DNA of 56,988 nucleotides from CAZIGK01 sp964538615 (lineage in GTDB: Bacteria > Pseudomonadota > Alphaproteobacteria > Rickettsiales > RI-342), in contig CAZIGK010000013.1 in the NCBI GenBank assembly GCA_964538615.1, positions 1 through 56,988 of the forward strand, written 5' to 3'. Shown in pieces: positions 7,889 through 16,811 of this stretch; the first letter of the stretch is position 1; each line of letters starts with the position of its first letter. The position numbers and the translations under genes were made by a program. A model generated the notes under the pieces. That model saw nothing but the letters and a program-made list of their open reading frames with translations. It had not been told where the DNA came from and did not search any database.

Positions 7889-8182
7889 ATGACCCACGCA
7901 GATACGGAAACCACCCGTAAAAAATTATTGTTTCGTAGCTGGCACCGTGGCTGCAAAGAAACCGACTTGCTGTTAGGGCATTTTTGCGATGCGTATCTCC
8001 CCACCATGACGATGGAAGAACTGCACCAGTTTGAAGCCGTGCTGGAGCTGGATGATGCGGATCTTTACCGGTGGTATACGGGGGAAATGCCCCCCCCGGC
8101 AGAAGCAGCCAGCAACCCGATGCTGGCACGCGTGCTGGCCTTTGAGGTGGCGGAGGTATTGCAAGGCATCAAGAGCCGTTAA
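7889..8182 (+). CDS. sdhE: FAD assembly factor SdhE (YgfY/DUF339)
   Basis: Small cytoplasmic protein that promotes covalent flavinylation of the succinate dehydrogenase subunit SdhA. The 97-aa product has the family pattern RSWHRGCKETDLLLGHF near residue 15 (the RGxxE/K region that contacts SdhA) followed by LPTMTMEELHQFEAVLELDDADLYRW. Length fits. I take ATG 7889; AAAGGAG at 7871-7877 would also allow the TTG at 7880. sdhA is not in the window. Downstream lies a long palindromic element, not an operon partner. Confidence 0.9.
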   Translation: MTHADTETTRKKLLFRSWHRGCKETDLLLGHFCDAYLPTMTMEELHQFEAVLELDDADLYRWYTGEMPPPAEAASNPMLARVLAFEVAEVLQGIKSR

Positions 8183-8243
8183 GACAAGCGCCCGGTAGCT
8201 TCTGGAAGGCCGCAAACGCCCCATCTTCATGCACCATACGCCC

Positions 8244-8387
8244 GATAGTGTCATCACGAGAGGGAAAATCTCTCGAAAACGGCCGTTTTCGAGAACCGGA
8301 CGTTTCCATCTATGGAGCATATATGCACGCCGGAAGCATAGAAAAAGGTCGTTTGCAGACCATTAAACATTGCGTGACGACACTATC
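8244..8387. repeat. 144-bp element with inverted ends and a 24-bp perfect palindrome
   Basis: The ends GATAGTGTCATCACGA and GCGTGACGACACTATC are inverted repeats (14 of 16 match). A perfect 24-bp palindrome centred on CGGCCG occupies 8271-8294, and GCATATATGC lies at 8317-8326. The right part, reverse complemented, is clearly related to 31513-31571. It fills the gap between convergent sdhE and lolD and holds no gene; it looks like a non-autonomous mobile or REP-like element. Confidence 0.7.
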
Positions 8388-8409
8388 TAAGGGGTGAACA
8401 AACCGCAGG

Positions 8410-9096
8410 TCAGGCTTGCGCCACTTTTCCATCCACCAGCCGAATGGTACGCTGCATTTTGCTGGCCAGCTCCAGATTATGCGTGGCCATAAGCATGGCC
8501 GGCATGGCGCCCTCTGCCTGCCCCAGCGAAAGCAGCAGACGAAACACACTATCCGCTGTATGGGGATCCAGATTGCCTGTGGGTTCATCCATCAGAATCA
8601 AGGTTGGTTGATGCACCAAGGCACGGGCAAGCGCGGTGCGTTGCTGCTCCCCTCCGGAAAGTTGCCCAGGGCGGTGATCCAAGCGATGCGATAGCCCTAC
8701 TTTCTCCAACCATTCCTGAGCGGCTTGTTGTGCCACAGCGCGAGGTCTTCCCTGAATTAACAGCGGCAGCATCACATTTTCTTCTGCCGTAAACTCCGGC
8801 AACAGATGATGCGCCTGATAGACAAAGCCCAACTTCTCCCGCCGCAGCAGGGTGCGTTGTTTTTCACTCAGGTGCGCGGTCTCCTGCCCCATGAGTTGCA
8901 AACTGCCACTACTGGGGGCGTCCAGCAGGCCGCAAATTTGTAACAGCGTTGATTTTCCGGCACCGCTTTGCCCCACCAGTGCCACCTGCTCCCCCGGCTG
9001 TAATTGCAGGTCAATGCCACGCAACACCTGCAACGATTGCCCTGCCTGCGTAAACTGGCGGGTAAGAGCACGAAGAGCAAGAACGGGCTGGGTCAT
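8410..9096 (-). CDS. lolD: Lipoprotein-releasing ABC transporter ATPase LolD
   Basis: ATPase of the LolCDE complex, which extracts outer-membrane lipoproteins from the inner membrane. The 228-aa product has Walker A GQSGAGKSTLLQ near residue 43, the signature LSGGEQQRTALARAL near 146, Walker B LILMDEPTGNLD near 168 and the H-loop ATHNLE. EKLGFVYQAHHLLPEFTAEENV between them is characteristic of LolD/MacB-type ATPases. The membrane partner (lolC or lolE) is not adjacent; the gene stands alone on the minus strand, which is unusual. The 300 bp upstream of it hold only the rpmG terminator and no convincing gene. Confidence 0.9.
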   Translation of the reverse strand: MTQPVLALRALTRQFTQAGQSLQVLRGIDLQLQPGEQVALVGQSGAGKSTLLQICGLLDAPSSGSLQLMGQETAHLSEKQRTLLRREKLGFVYQAHHLLPEFTAEENVMLPLLIQGRPRAVAQQAAQEWLEKVGLSHRLDHRPGQLSGGEQQRTALARALVHQPTLILMDEPTGNLDPHTADSVFRLLLSLGQAEGAMPAMLMATHNLELASKMQRTIRLVDGKVAQA

Positions 9097-9325
9097 AAGA
9101 TGGCTCGTGGTGGGCTAATGCGGCAGGGAACAAATCTGCCTGCAACATAGCGTCATTTCTTATGGCGTGGCTAGTGTCTTTTTTTGTCGTGGGGTGTGGT
9201 CACACCTGCCCTGAAACGTTATCTGTCCTGAACTGGCAGGCGGATTGGAAACATCGTCCCCTGACGCTGACAGATGTAGCGCCTCACCCACGGCTGTTGA
9301 CGGCACGCAATGGCGGAGAGCATAC

Positions 9326-9361
9326 AAAAAGCCGCCGAGCCTATGTGCCCAGCGGCTTTTG
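9326..9361 (-). terminator. Terminator downstream of rpmG
   Basis: AAAAGCCGC and GCGGCTTTT form a 9-bp stem with a 16-nt loop, with an extra A (minus-strand T) extending the run on the rpmG-distal side. It lies 36 bp beyond the rpmG stop and reads as a rho-independent terminator for the leftward transcript. Confidence 0.75.
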
Positions 9362-9396
9362 ATCTTGCACGAGTCTATGCGACCCTATGAAGTGTA

Positions 9397-9564
9397 TTAC
9401 TTCATTTTCTGTTCGTTGAAGACCACGTGCTTACGTACCACAGGGTCATATTTGCGGAAGCTCAGTTTTTCCGGCTTTTTGCGTGGGTTTTTCTTTTTTA
9501 CATAAAAGAACCCGGTGCCGGCACTGCTCACCAATTTAATAAGGACAACTGCTTTTTTAGCCAT
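9397..9564 (-). CDS. rpmG: 50S ribosomal protein L33
   Basis: Component of the large ribosomal subunit. The 55-aa product begins MAKKAVVLIKLVSSAGTGFF and continues with VKKKNPRKKPEKLSFRKYDP and RKHVVFNEQKMK, the usual bacterial L33 pattern of the cysteine-free (zinc-independent) type. The frame is too short for most ORF callers. It is followed by a terminator at 9326-9361 and appears monocistronic, with bioA ending upstream on the same strand. Confidence 0.95.
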   Translation of the reverse strand: MAKKAVVLIKLVSSAGTGFFYVKKKNPRKKPEKLSFRKYDPVVRKHVVFNEQKMK

Positions 9565-9647
9565 GACAACATCTACCGTACTGCGCGGTTATTCAGAAAT
9601 GAGGAGGGAGACGTATGTCATAGTCAGTTTAGCTTGTCAAGGCCGTT

Positions 9648-10940
9648 TCACAGGGCAAGCTGTTTTTTCAGCACGGCTATGCTCACATCGCATAATCGCT
9701 GCAATTCCTCGACCGATATGACATAGGGTGGGGTGAGATACAATACATCCCCAAACGGACGAATCCAGATACCTTCTGCCGCTGCATCCATACGCAACTG
9801 CCACATATCCACCATGGCGGGGTTATATTCAATGACACCCATGGCCCCTTTCACCCGGACATCCCGCACATGGGGAATACGGCGGGCGGGCGCCAGCATC
9901 TCGCGCAAATGCTGTTCTATGGCCGCAATCTGTTCCAGCCTGGGTTCATGGCGGAACAATTGCAGCGAGGCTCTGGCTGCGGCACAGGCCAGCGGGTTCG
10001 CCATATAGGTGGGCCCATGCATGAAGGCTTTATACAGGTCATCATCCAGAAACGCGTGAAATATCTCCTCTGTCGCGGCAGTGGCGGCCAGCGTCAGCAT
10101 CCCGCCGGTCAGGGCTTTGCCCACGCACAATATATCCGGGCTGATACCCGCTTCTTCGCAGGCGAACATATAGCCCGTGCGACCAAAACCGGTGGCAATC
10201 TCATCCGCAATAAACAGTAGCCCATGGGCTTTCGTCATGCGATGGATCTCCGCCAGAATATCCGCAGAGTGGAATTTCATACCGCCCGCACCTTGGACCA
10301 GCGGCTCAATGATGACGCCAGCAATGGTGGTATTTAACCCCCCCAATAGTTCATCAAACTCCGCAAAGCCATATTCATCCGCCGGGATGGGTACGGAATA
10401 TTGCTGCGGCATATAATGGTTGAAGGCCGCGTGCATGCCCCGTTCTGGATCCGAGAGCGACATGGCTCCCATCGTATCTCCATGATAGCCATGGTGAAAG
10501 CACACGAACTTGTTACGTTTTTTTTGTCCCAGATTCCGCCAATATTGCACCGCCATTTTCATGGCCACTTCCACCGCGACAGAACCGGAATCGCTAAAGA
10601 AAATGCGCGGCAACCCTTGCGGCAACAGGGCGGAAAGCTCTACTCCCAGTTTCAGGGCGGGTTCGTGGTTCATACCTGCAAACATGACATGAGATAACGT
10701 AGCCGCCTGCTCCTGTACCGCTTGCACCAGCGCAGGATGCTGATAGCCATGGCACACACTCCACCAACTGGAAATCCCGTCAATCAACTCCCGCCCATCG
10801 GCCAGATGAATCCGGCAGCCTTCTGCTCCCACCACCGCCAGAGGTTCCGGTGTGGTCTGCATTTGCGCATAGGGCATCCACAGGTGGGGAACTCCCTCCC
10901 GTTGCCAGAGCGGCATGTGTTGCAGTTGCCAATGTTGCAC
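9648..10940 (-). CDS. bioA: Adenosylmethionine-8-amino-7-oxononanoate aminotransferase
   Basis: Converts 7-keto-8-aminopelargonate (KAPA) to 7,8-diaminopelargonate with S-adenosylmethionine as amino donor; PLP enzyme of biotin synthesis. The 430-aa protein has the BioA N-terminal signature LWMPYAQM, the substrate region DGISSWWSVCHGY, the DEIATGFGRTG motif with the PLP aspartate near 250 and the Schiff-base lysine in CVGKALTGG near 280. Start is GTG 10940 behind AAGG; an ATG eight codons in is possible. It lies 32 bp downstream of bioB on the same strand, so bioB and bioA form one leftward operon. Confidence 0.95.
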   Translation of the reverse strand: MQHWQLQHMPLWQREGVPHLWMPYAQMQTTPEPLAVVGAEGCRIHLADGRELIDGISSWWSVCHGYQHPALVQAVQEQAATLSHVMFAGMNHEPALKLGVELSALLPQGLPRIFFSDSGSVAVEVAMKMAVQYWRNLGQKKRNKFVCFHHGYHGDTMGAMSLSDPERGMHAAFNHYMPQQYSVPIPADEYGFAEFDELLGGLNTTIAGVIIEPLVQGAGGMKFHSADILAEIHRMTKAHGLLFIADEIATGFGRTGYMFACEEAGISPDILCVGKALTGGMLTLAATAATEEIFHAFLDDDLYKAFMHGPTYMANPLACAAARASLQLFRHEPRLEQIAAIEQHLREMLAPARRIPHVRDVRVKGAMGVIEYNPAMVDMWQLRMDAAAEGIWIRPFGDVLYLTPPYVISVEELQRLCDVSIAVLKKQLAL

Positions 10941-10972
10941 GCAACCTTACCCTTTCACAACGCCTGATAGGT

Positions 10973-12004
10973 TTACGCCGCTGCTTTATCTGCATCCACT
11001 GGCTGGCGGCGACAGTTTGCCGTGGCATCCGGCATAGCGGGTGCCATGGTTCGCATGCCCAGTTTGGCCAATAAGGCCAGATCCGCCGCACATTCCGGGT
11101 TGCCAGCGGTCAGCAGTTTTTCACCATAGAAAATGGAGTTTGCTCCGGCAAAAAAGCATAAGGCCTGCATTGCATCGCTCATGGCTTCCCGTCCGGCGGA
11201 AAGGCGTACCATGCTTTGCGGCATGAGAATACGGGCAACCGCAATGGTGCGCACAAAATCTATACCATCCATCTCGTCCATCTGCCCCATGGGGGTGCCT
11301 TCCATGCGCATCAGCATATTCACGGGAACAGACTGTGGGTGTTCTGGCAAATTGGCCAGTGTGCGCAGCAGTTCTATACGATCTTCCGGCTGCTCACCCA
11401 TGCCGACAATGCCGCCGCTACATACGTTAATACCTGCTTCACGCACATGTTCCAACGTTTGCAGCCGATCCGCATAGCTGCGGGTGGTGATCACTTCGCC
11501 GTAATAGCGTTCAGACGTATCCAGATTATGGTTATAATAATCCAGTCCGGCACGCGCCAATGTCTGTGCCTGCTCCGCTTCCAGCATGCCCAGAGTCATG
11601 CAGCTTTCCATGCCCAAGGCTTTCACCCCTTCCACCATGGCAACCAACGCATCCATGTCGCGCTCTTTGGGGTTACGCCAGGCAGCGCCCATACAAAAAC
11701 GCGTGGCACCTGCGGCTTTGGCGGCGCGCGCCTGTTCCAGCACGTTATCCACCTGCATCAATTTTTCTGCTTTCAACCCGGTATCATAGCGGGAACTCTG
11801 AGAACAATATTTGCAATCTTCCGCACAGCCGCCGGTTTTGATATTCAGCAGGGTACTCACCTGCACTTCATTGGGATCAAAAAACTGGCGATGCACCGTC
11901 TGTGCCTGAAACAACAGATCCATTAGCGGTGCCTGATACAGTTCTGCCACTTCCTCATGGCTCCAGTCATGGCGAAGGGATGCGCTCTGCTGCCGTTGGG
12001 TCAT
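10973..12004 (-). CDS. bioB: Biotin synthase
   Basis: Radical SAM enzyme that inserts sulfur into dethiobiotin, the last step of biotin synthesis. The 343-aa protein shows the 4Fe-4S motif CAEDCKYCSQSS near residue 58, FCMGAAWRNPKERD and YNHNLDTSERYY in the central barrel, and the C-terminal ANSIFYGEKLLT, all typical of BioB. Start ATG 12004 has AGGG about 9 nt upstream. Its 63-bp intergenic region with divergent bioF contains a small palindrome at 12019-12033 that could be an operator. Confidence 0.97.
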   Translation of the reverse strand: MTQRQQSASLRHDWSHEEVAELYQAPLMDLLFQAQTVHRQFFDPNEVQVSTLLNIKTGGCAEDCKYCSQSSRYDTGLKAEKLMQVDNVLEQARAAKAAGATRFCMGAAWRNPKERDMDALVAMVEGVKALGMESCMTLGMLEAEQAQTLARAGLDYYNHNLDTSERYYGEVITTRSYADRLQTLEHVREAGINVCSGGIVGMGEQPEDRIELLRTLANLPEHPQSVPVNMLMRMEGTPMGQMDEMDGIDFVRTIAVARILMPQSMVRLSAGREAMSDAMQALCFFAGANSIFYGEKLLTAGNPECAADLALLAKLGMRTMAPAMPDATANCRRQPVDADKAAA

Positions 12005-12018
12005 GGGTGACTTTCCCT

Positions 12019-12033
12019 CATAAATCGTTTATG
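12019..12033. promoter_or_regulatory. Palindrome between bioB and bioF
   Basis: CATAAATCGTTTATG is a 6-bp inverted repeat with a 3-bp spacer in the 63-bp divergent intergenic region. Position and symmetry fit an operator for the two biotin operons. It does not match the E. coli BirA operator or the BioR box (TTATnnATAA) well, so the regulator is unknown. Confidence 0.35.
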
Positions 12034-12067
12034 GAAACCCTGAAGCCTTACTGTATCGCGATGAAAA

Positions 12068-13231
12068 ATGCCAGCATTAGACGAGATTCTTGCGCAAAAA
12101 CTGCACGAAATGGCCGCAACGCACCGCCTGCGCCGGATGGTGGAAACCACCCCGCAAGATGGGCGATATGTGCTGCGTCATGGACACAAGCTCTTGAATT
12201 TTTCTGGTAATGACTATTTTGGACTGGCGCATCACCCTGCCCTGCACCATGCCGCAACAGAGGCCATGGCACGCTATGGCACGGGAGCTACCAGTTCCCG
12301 ACTGGTGGCAGGCAATCACCCGCTTTATACCGCGTTGGAACAAGCTCTGGCCAGCTTTCATGGCGCAGAAGCTGCCTGTGTCTTTGCCAGCGGCTTTGCC
12401 GCCAATCTGGGCTGCATCACAGCCCTGATGGGCAAAGGCGACCTGATTCTTGCGGATAAGCTGGCGCATGCCTGCCTGTTAGATGGCGCCAGACTTTCCG
12501 GTGCCACCCTCTTGCGTTTTCCTCATCAGGATGTCGCGCAGGCGCACGCTTTGCTCAGCAAGCATCGCGCCCATTATCGGCATTGCCTGTTGGTGACGGA
12601 AAGTATTTTCAGCATGGATGGCGATGCCGCCCCCTTGCGCGCCCTGCAAACCCTCACGGAACAGTCTGATTGCTGGCTCATGGTGGATGATGCGCACGGC
12701 TTCGCCTTGCCGAACCTGCCGCACATAAACCCCGACATACGCACGGGCACTCTCTCCAAAGGATTGGCCAGTATTGGGGGGTATGCCTGCGGTAGCGAAC
12801 GCTTGATCCGCTGGCTGCATACGGCGGCTCGTCCGTTAATTTACAGTACCGCCTTACCGCCCGCATGTCTCGCCACCGCTCTCGCGGCGCTGGATAGACT
12901 GGTTCAGGAGCCGGAGCGCCGGGCACGTCCCCTCCAGCATGCTCTCCGCCTGACCCATGCCCTGCAGCTTCCGCAGGCCGTCAGCCCTATTGTTCCGATA
13001 CTGGTAGGGGAAAGTAGCGCCGCCCTGCATCTGGCGGAACAGTTGCAGCAAGACGGTTTATATCTGGGTGCCATTCGTCCTCCGACGGTGCCGGAAGGCA
13101 CGGCAAGGCTGCGCCTTACGTTTTCCGCTGCGCATGAAGAACCCGATATTCAAGTGCTGATCGACGCGCTGGAGGCACGACTCCCCACCCCTCCCTCTAC
13201 CCCTCCCCTCAACCGGAGTCAGACGCCATGA
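12068..13231 (+). CDS. bioF: 8-amino-7-oxononanoate synthase
   Basis: PLP enzyme condensing pimeloyl-ACP (or CoA) with L-alanine to KAPA. The 387-aa product has NFSGNDYFGLAHHP near residue 42, GTGATSSRLVAGNHPLY near 75, the D-x-H pair in MVDDAHGF near 208 and the PLP lysine in GTLSKGLASIGG near 233. The C-terminal tail is proline- and threonine-rich. No good ribosome site precedes ATG 12068. It opens the rightward bioF-bioH-bioC operon, and its stop overlaps the bioH start by 4 bp. Confidence 0.95.
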   Translation: MPALDEILAQKLHEMAATHRLRRMVETTPQDGRYVLRHGHKLLNFSGNDYFGLAHHPALHHAATEAMARYGTGATSSRLVAGNHPLYTALEQALASFHGAEAACVFASGFAANLGCITALMGKGDLILADKLAHACLLDGARLSGATLLRFPHQDVAQAHALLSKHRAHYRHCLLVTESIFSMDGDAAPLRALQTLTEQSDCWLMVDDAHGFALPNLPHINPDIRTGTLSKGLASIGGYACGSERLIRWLHTAARPLIYSTALPPACLATALAALDRLVQEPERRARPLQHALRLTHALQLPQAVSPIVPILVGESSAALHLAEQLQQDGLYLGAIRPPTVPEGTARLRLTFSAAHEEPDIQVLIDALEARLPTPPSTPPLNRSQTP

Positions 13232-13929
13232 CCCCACGCCCTCGCGTACTGGCGCTTTCCGGCTGGTGGATGGCACCGGACGCCCTGCGCCCCCTGCTGC
13301 CCGCACACTGGCAGACAGAGTATCTGGATTATCTGTCGCTGCCCTCATTGCAAGCGGTCGCGGCGGCACTACAGCAGCATCCTCCCTATGATATCATGGT
13401 GGGTTGGTCTCTGGGTGGACAACTGGCGTATCACGGGTTACAGCACGGCTGGATAGAGGCCAAACGCCTCATTCTCATCGGCACGGCATACCAGTTTGTC
13501 GCCAACCCGGAACCGTCTATGCCCGCCATGGCACCTGCCGCTTTTGCCCGCTTTCGGGAGAGCCTTCACACTCAGCCTGAGCGTACACGCCTGCTTTTTC
13601 AAAAACTGCTGTTGCAGGGGGATGCCACTGGCATGGTTGCGCAGCATATTCCCTGGCATGCGCATGCCTCCCATCCACAGATTGTGTATTGGTTTGACAA
13701 ATTACAAGCGTTATGCCCGCTCCTTCCTGCTGAGGCACCCACGGCAGCCGCTTCTATCCCAACCCTTATCATGCATGGCGAAGGGGATGCCGTCGTTCCG
13801 GTTGCACAGGCAAAGCATTGGCAGCATCAACAGCCTTTATCAAGGCTTGCAATTATGGCAGAATATGGGCATATACCGCCGCTGCACGCGCCCACACCAT
13901 GGCAAGCGCTTCTGCAGTCTTGTGATTGA
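13228..13929 (+). CDS. bioH: BioH-like pimeloyl-ACP methyl ester carboxylesterase
   Basis: Alpha/beta hydrolase expected to cleave the methyl ester from pimeloyl-ACP methyl ester and so end BioC-primed elongation. The 233-aa protein has the nucleophile elbow GWSLGGQLAY near residue 58, an acid residue in HGEGDAVVP near 187 and the histidine in YGHIPPLHAP near 214. Start ATG overlaps the bioF stop (ATGA), so translation is coupled. It is placed between bioF and bioC, which supports the BioH role; identity to E. coli BioH seems modest, and a BioG- or BioV-like esterase is the alternative. Confidence 0.85.
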   Translation: MTPRPRVLALSGWWMAPDALRPLLPAHWQTEYLDYLSLPSLQAVAAALQQHPPYDIMVGWSLGGQLAYHGLQHGWIEAKRLILIGTAYQFVANPEPSMPAMAPAAFARFRESLHTQPERTRLLFQKLLLQGDATGMVAQHIPWHAHASHPQIVYWFDKLQALCPLLPAEAPTAAASIPTLIMHGEGDAVVPVAQAKHWQHQQPLSRLAIMAEYGHIPPLHAPTPWQALLQSCD

Positions 13930-13938
13930 TGGGAAGCA

Positions 13939-14745
13939 ATGGACGAAACCTCTCGCCTACTTCTGGAAAAACAACGTATCCGCACAGACTTTGACCGTGC
14001 GGCCAGCCGCTATAACCAATATGCGGATTTGCAACGCGCCGTCGCCGGACAATTATGCGCCTTTGCGCGGGAGGTGATTCCCACCGGAGCGTTGGTTGCG
14101 GATGGTGGCTGCGGCACCGGCTTTGTGGCGGATCATACTGCACGTATGGGACGCCCGTGGGATCTGATTCAGTTAGATGTTTCGGAAAGCATGTGCTGCA
14201 AAGCCCGTGAATGCGATATGTTCAGCCCTGTGCTGGTGGCAGATCTGGAGGCCTTGCCCTTTGCCAATAACAGCTTGCAGGGGTTTGTGTCCTCGCTCAC
14301 TTTCCAATGGATTGAAAATCTACCCAAAGCGTTGGCAGAACTGTATCGCGTTTTGCAACCAGAGGCGACGTTCATGATCGCCACGCTGGGGCCGAATACC
14401 CTGCGGGAACTGCGCGACAGCTTTAACAAGGCAGACCCGGAAGGCCCACCGCGTGTCAATATTTTTCCGACACTGGAGCGGCTGCGGGTCGAAGTCCATA
14501 AGTGCGGCTTTGATTACCTGTTCAGCCATCAGGAAGACAGGGTGATGTATTATCAAAACGCCTATGATGTCATGCACCATACCCGCGGCATTGGTGCGGG
14601 TAATAAGTTTACTGAACGCTCCCGCACGCTATCCGCCCGCAGCCTGTTTGACCGCGTGGCGGATTATTACGGGCGTAGCTACGGGCGGGAAGAAGGTGTA
14701 CCCGTCACCTGGGAGGTCTTTTACCTGTCTGCTCGCAAGCTGTAA
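13939..14745 (+). CDS. bioC: Malonyl-ACP O-methyltransferase
   Basis: SAM-dependent methyltransferase that caps malonyl-ACP as the methyl ester so that fatty acid synthesis can build the pimeloyl moiety. The 268-aa product has the SAM motif VADGGCGTGFVADH near residue 53, DLEALPFANNSLQGFVSSL near 103 and QWIENLPKALAELYRVLQP, matching BioC. It starts 9 bp after bioH with GGGA upstream. Together with bioH it shows the BioC-BioH route to pimelate. bioD is not next to it; folC follows 110 bp downstream. Confidence 0.92.
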   Translation: MDETSRLLLEKQRIRTDFDRAASRYNQYADLQRAVAGQLCAFAREVIPTGALVADGGCGTGFVADHTARMGRPWDLIQLDVSESMCCKARECDMFSPVLVADLEALPFANNSLQGFVSSLTFQWIENLPKALAELYRVLQPEATFMIATLGPNTLRELRDSFNKADPEGPPRVNIFPTLERLRVEVHKCGFDYLFSHQEDRVMYYQNAYDVMHHTRGIGAGNKFTERSRTLSARSLFDRVADYYGRSYGREEGVPVTWEVFYLSARKL

Positions 14746-14855
14746 GCTCTGGGCGTGCAACCCATCAGCCATTGCTATCGGCAGTAGACAGCACACCATA
14801 TACAGTGCATAATCTGTCCGTTTTTACTCTGTATAGGGAATAGCGGGAAGCGGGC

Positions 14856-16184
14856 ATGTCCACCACCCCAGAATGGTTGCAACAACTGGCTAACAGCCCC
14901 CTGCCGACCATTACCATGGGGCTGGAACGTGTGGAAGCCTTGCTGGATGTCTTGGGCAACCCACAGCACCGCCTGCCGCCAGTGGTGCATGTGGCTGGCA
15001 CCAATGGTAAAGGCTCTACACTGGCCTACCTATCCGCTGTCTGTGATACGCTGGGCATACGCTGGCACCGTTACACCTCGCCGCATCTGGTGCGTTTTCA
15101 TGAACGTATTGTGCTAAATGGGCAAGAAGTGGAAGATACCCCCTTAAACCATGCACTGGCACGGGTGGCTAAAGCTTGTGAAAACACGCCCGCGACTTTT
15201 TTTGAAGCCACCACCGTTGCCGCTTTTCTGTTGTTTGCGGAGCATCCCGCCGATGTTTTGCTGCTGGAAACCGGCATGGGCGGGCGGCTGGATGCCACCA
15301 ATGTGGTCAACCATCCCCTGCTGACCCTTATTACCCCCGTGGCGATGGATCACGAAGACTATCTGGGCCATACAATCGCCGCCATTGCGGCGGAAAAAGC
15401 CGGTATCATCAAAGCCCATACCCCACTGGTGCTGGCGCGACAGGCGATGGAAGCAAACCGGGTCATACGCGGGCGGGCGGGCATGTTGCAAGCTCCGGTA
15501 TATGCGGCAGGTGAGGCGTATGACTGGTACCCAGTCCTCAATAGCACAGACTGGGAATGGCAACAGGGGGAAACCCTGTGGCGACTACCGGCACCTGCGC
15601 TGGCGGGGGAGCATCAGTATGGCAATGCATCCACGGCGTTAATGGCGGCACAACTGATGACCGATGCACTGGGTTACTCACTGACAGAACCCCAGGCCGC
15701 AGATGCCATGCGCAACACACGGCATCCGGCACGGTTGCAACGGTTATCCACCGGCCCCGATGGGCAACCTGTGCCGCATGCGATTACCCTCTGGCTGGAT
15801 GGCGGTCATAACCCGCAAGCGGGAGAAGCTCTGGCGGAGTTTCTGCGCGACCAGCCCCCCACCCCACGTTTTCTCATCACCACCCTCATGCAAGACAAAA
15901 AGGCAGAGGGTTTTTTGCGTCCCCTGCACCCTTATATCACAGAAGCCATTGCCGTCGGTCTGCCACAGGAACCCCGTGCCTACACACCGGAAGATATGCT
16001 GCAATTATTAATAACGCTTGGTTTTACCGCGCAAAAAGCGCATACTGCACAGGATGCTTATCGTCTGGCGTTAGAGTCCCTGCTACCGGAGGGAGGGCAG
16101 ATTCTCATCGCTGGATCGTTATTTCTTGCCGGAGACGTTTTATACCATGCCGCAACTTGCCACACCTCTCCTCTCCACCCATGA
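14856..16184 (+). CDS. folC: Dihydrofolate synthase / folylpolyglutamate synthase
   Basis: Adds glutamate to dihydropteroate and extends the folate polyglutamate tail, ATP-dependent, cytoplasmic. The 442-aa protein is a Mur-ligase-type enzyme: P-loop VAGTNGKGSTLAYL near residue 47, YTSPHLVRFHERI near 75, LLLETGMGGRLDATNVV near 138 and ITPVAMDHEDYLGHTIAAIA near 168. Length fits FolC. Start ATG 14856 follows GGGAAGCGGGC. The C-terminal 38 bp overlap the next gene. In many alphaproteobacteria folC follows accD; here it follows bioC. Confidence 0.95.
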   Translation: MSTTPEWLQQLANSPLPTITMGLERVEALLDVLGNPQHRLPPVVHVAGTNGKGSTLAYLSAVCDTLGIRWHRYTSPHLVRFHERIVLNGQEVEDTPLNHALARVAKACENTPATFFEATTVAAFLLFAEHPADVLLLETGMGGRLDATNVVNHPLLTLITPVAMDHEDYLGHTIAAIAAEKAGIIKAHTPLVLARQAMEANRVIRGRAGMLQAPVYAAGEAYDWYPVLNSTDWEWQQGETLWRLPAPALAGEHQYGNASTALMAAQLMTDALGYSLTEPQAADAMRNTRHPARLQRLSTGPDGQPVPHAITLWLDGGHNPQAGEALAEFLRDQPPTPRFLITTLMQDKKAEGFLRPLHPYITEAIAVGLPQEPRAYTPEDMLQLLITLGFTAQKAHTAQDAYRLALESLLPEGGQILIAGSLFLAGDVLYHAATCHTSPLHP

Positions 16185-16641
16185 ACGCCGGATGCATCAG
16201 CAGCTAATGCACTACTGGGATAGCCTGCCTAAACTGGAAGAAACAGGGCTACCACATGAGTCTTCCATCTCCCCTGAAGCGTTGGCGGAATGGTGGCCAC
16301 AAATGTTTTTGCTGGATATTACACCTATTCGCCAGTCTCTGGAGAGGCATGATCGGGATTTTCGGCTGCATTACAGTTATATGGGCACCGAACTGGTGGA
16401 GGCCTGTGGTGGAGATTTGAGTGGCCGCGCCATTGAAGACCTGCCCTCCGCTCTGGCGCAGGATGGGCTTCGGGATGCCGCAGATACCGTGGTTACCACG
16501 CGCAGCCCCCTACAACAGGAGGGAGACTGCATGGGGCCTCACCATGTCTGGGTACATTATCGGCGTATTCTGCTTCCTCTCACCCGTGATGGCCAGAAGG
16601 TTGATTATATTCTGGGGGGCATTGCCTGGCGCTTGGCCTAG
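16147..16641 (+). CDS. PAS_5-type domain protein
   Basis: A 164-aa protein resembling the short PAS_5 (PF07310) proteins common in Alphaproteobacteria. Evidence is the order HQQLMHYWDSLPKLEETGLP, then SPEALAEWWPQMFLLDI near residue 48, DRDFRLHYSYMGTELVEACG near 72 and the C-terminal YRRILLPLTRDG...YILGGIAW, which matches a PAS fold. The ligand and role are unknown. Start ATG 16147 has GGAG 12 nt upstream and overlaps folC by 38 bp, so the two are probably co-transcribed. A TTG start 21 bp further up is possible. Confidence 0.7.
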   Translation: MPQLATPLLSTHERRMHQQLMHYWDSLPKLEETGLPHESSISPEALAEWWPQMFLLDITPIRQSLERHDRDFRLHYSYMGTELVEACGGDLSGRAIEDLPSALAQDGLRDAADTVVTTRSPLQQEGDCMGPHHVWVHYRRILLPLTRDGQKVDYILGGIAWRLA

Positions 16642-16719
16642 GCCGTGTCGTTAGATAACGCGGGTGATGTATGTGACCTTAATGGTTCTGGGTAGCGCGC
16701 CAACCAATCCTTAACGCAT

Positions 16720-16739
16720 ATCCCATAGAATAATGGGAT
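16720..16739. repeat. Short hairpin ATCCCAT/ATGGGAT
   Basis: ATCCCAT and ATGGGAT form a 7-bp stem with a 6-nt loop in the gap after the PAS_5 gene. The unit ATGGGATAG recurs twice just before the next gene (about 16783-16802). Function unknown; possibly an RNA structure. Confidence 0.35.
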
Positions 16740-16811
16740 GAATGGAACACGCCCTGACTGCCTTGCGGCAGCCGGGTGATACCATGGGATAGATGGGATA
16801 GATGGCATCGC

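Noticed and set aside
9162..9362. 66-codon frame with a lipobox-like VVGC near the start
   Set aside because: No ribosome site, no positive residue in the leader, and it runs into the rpmG terminator.
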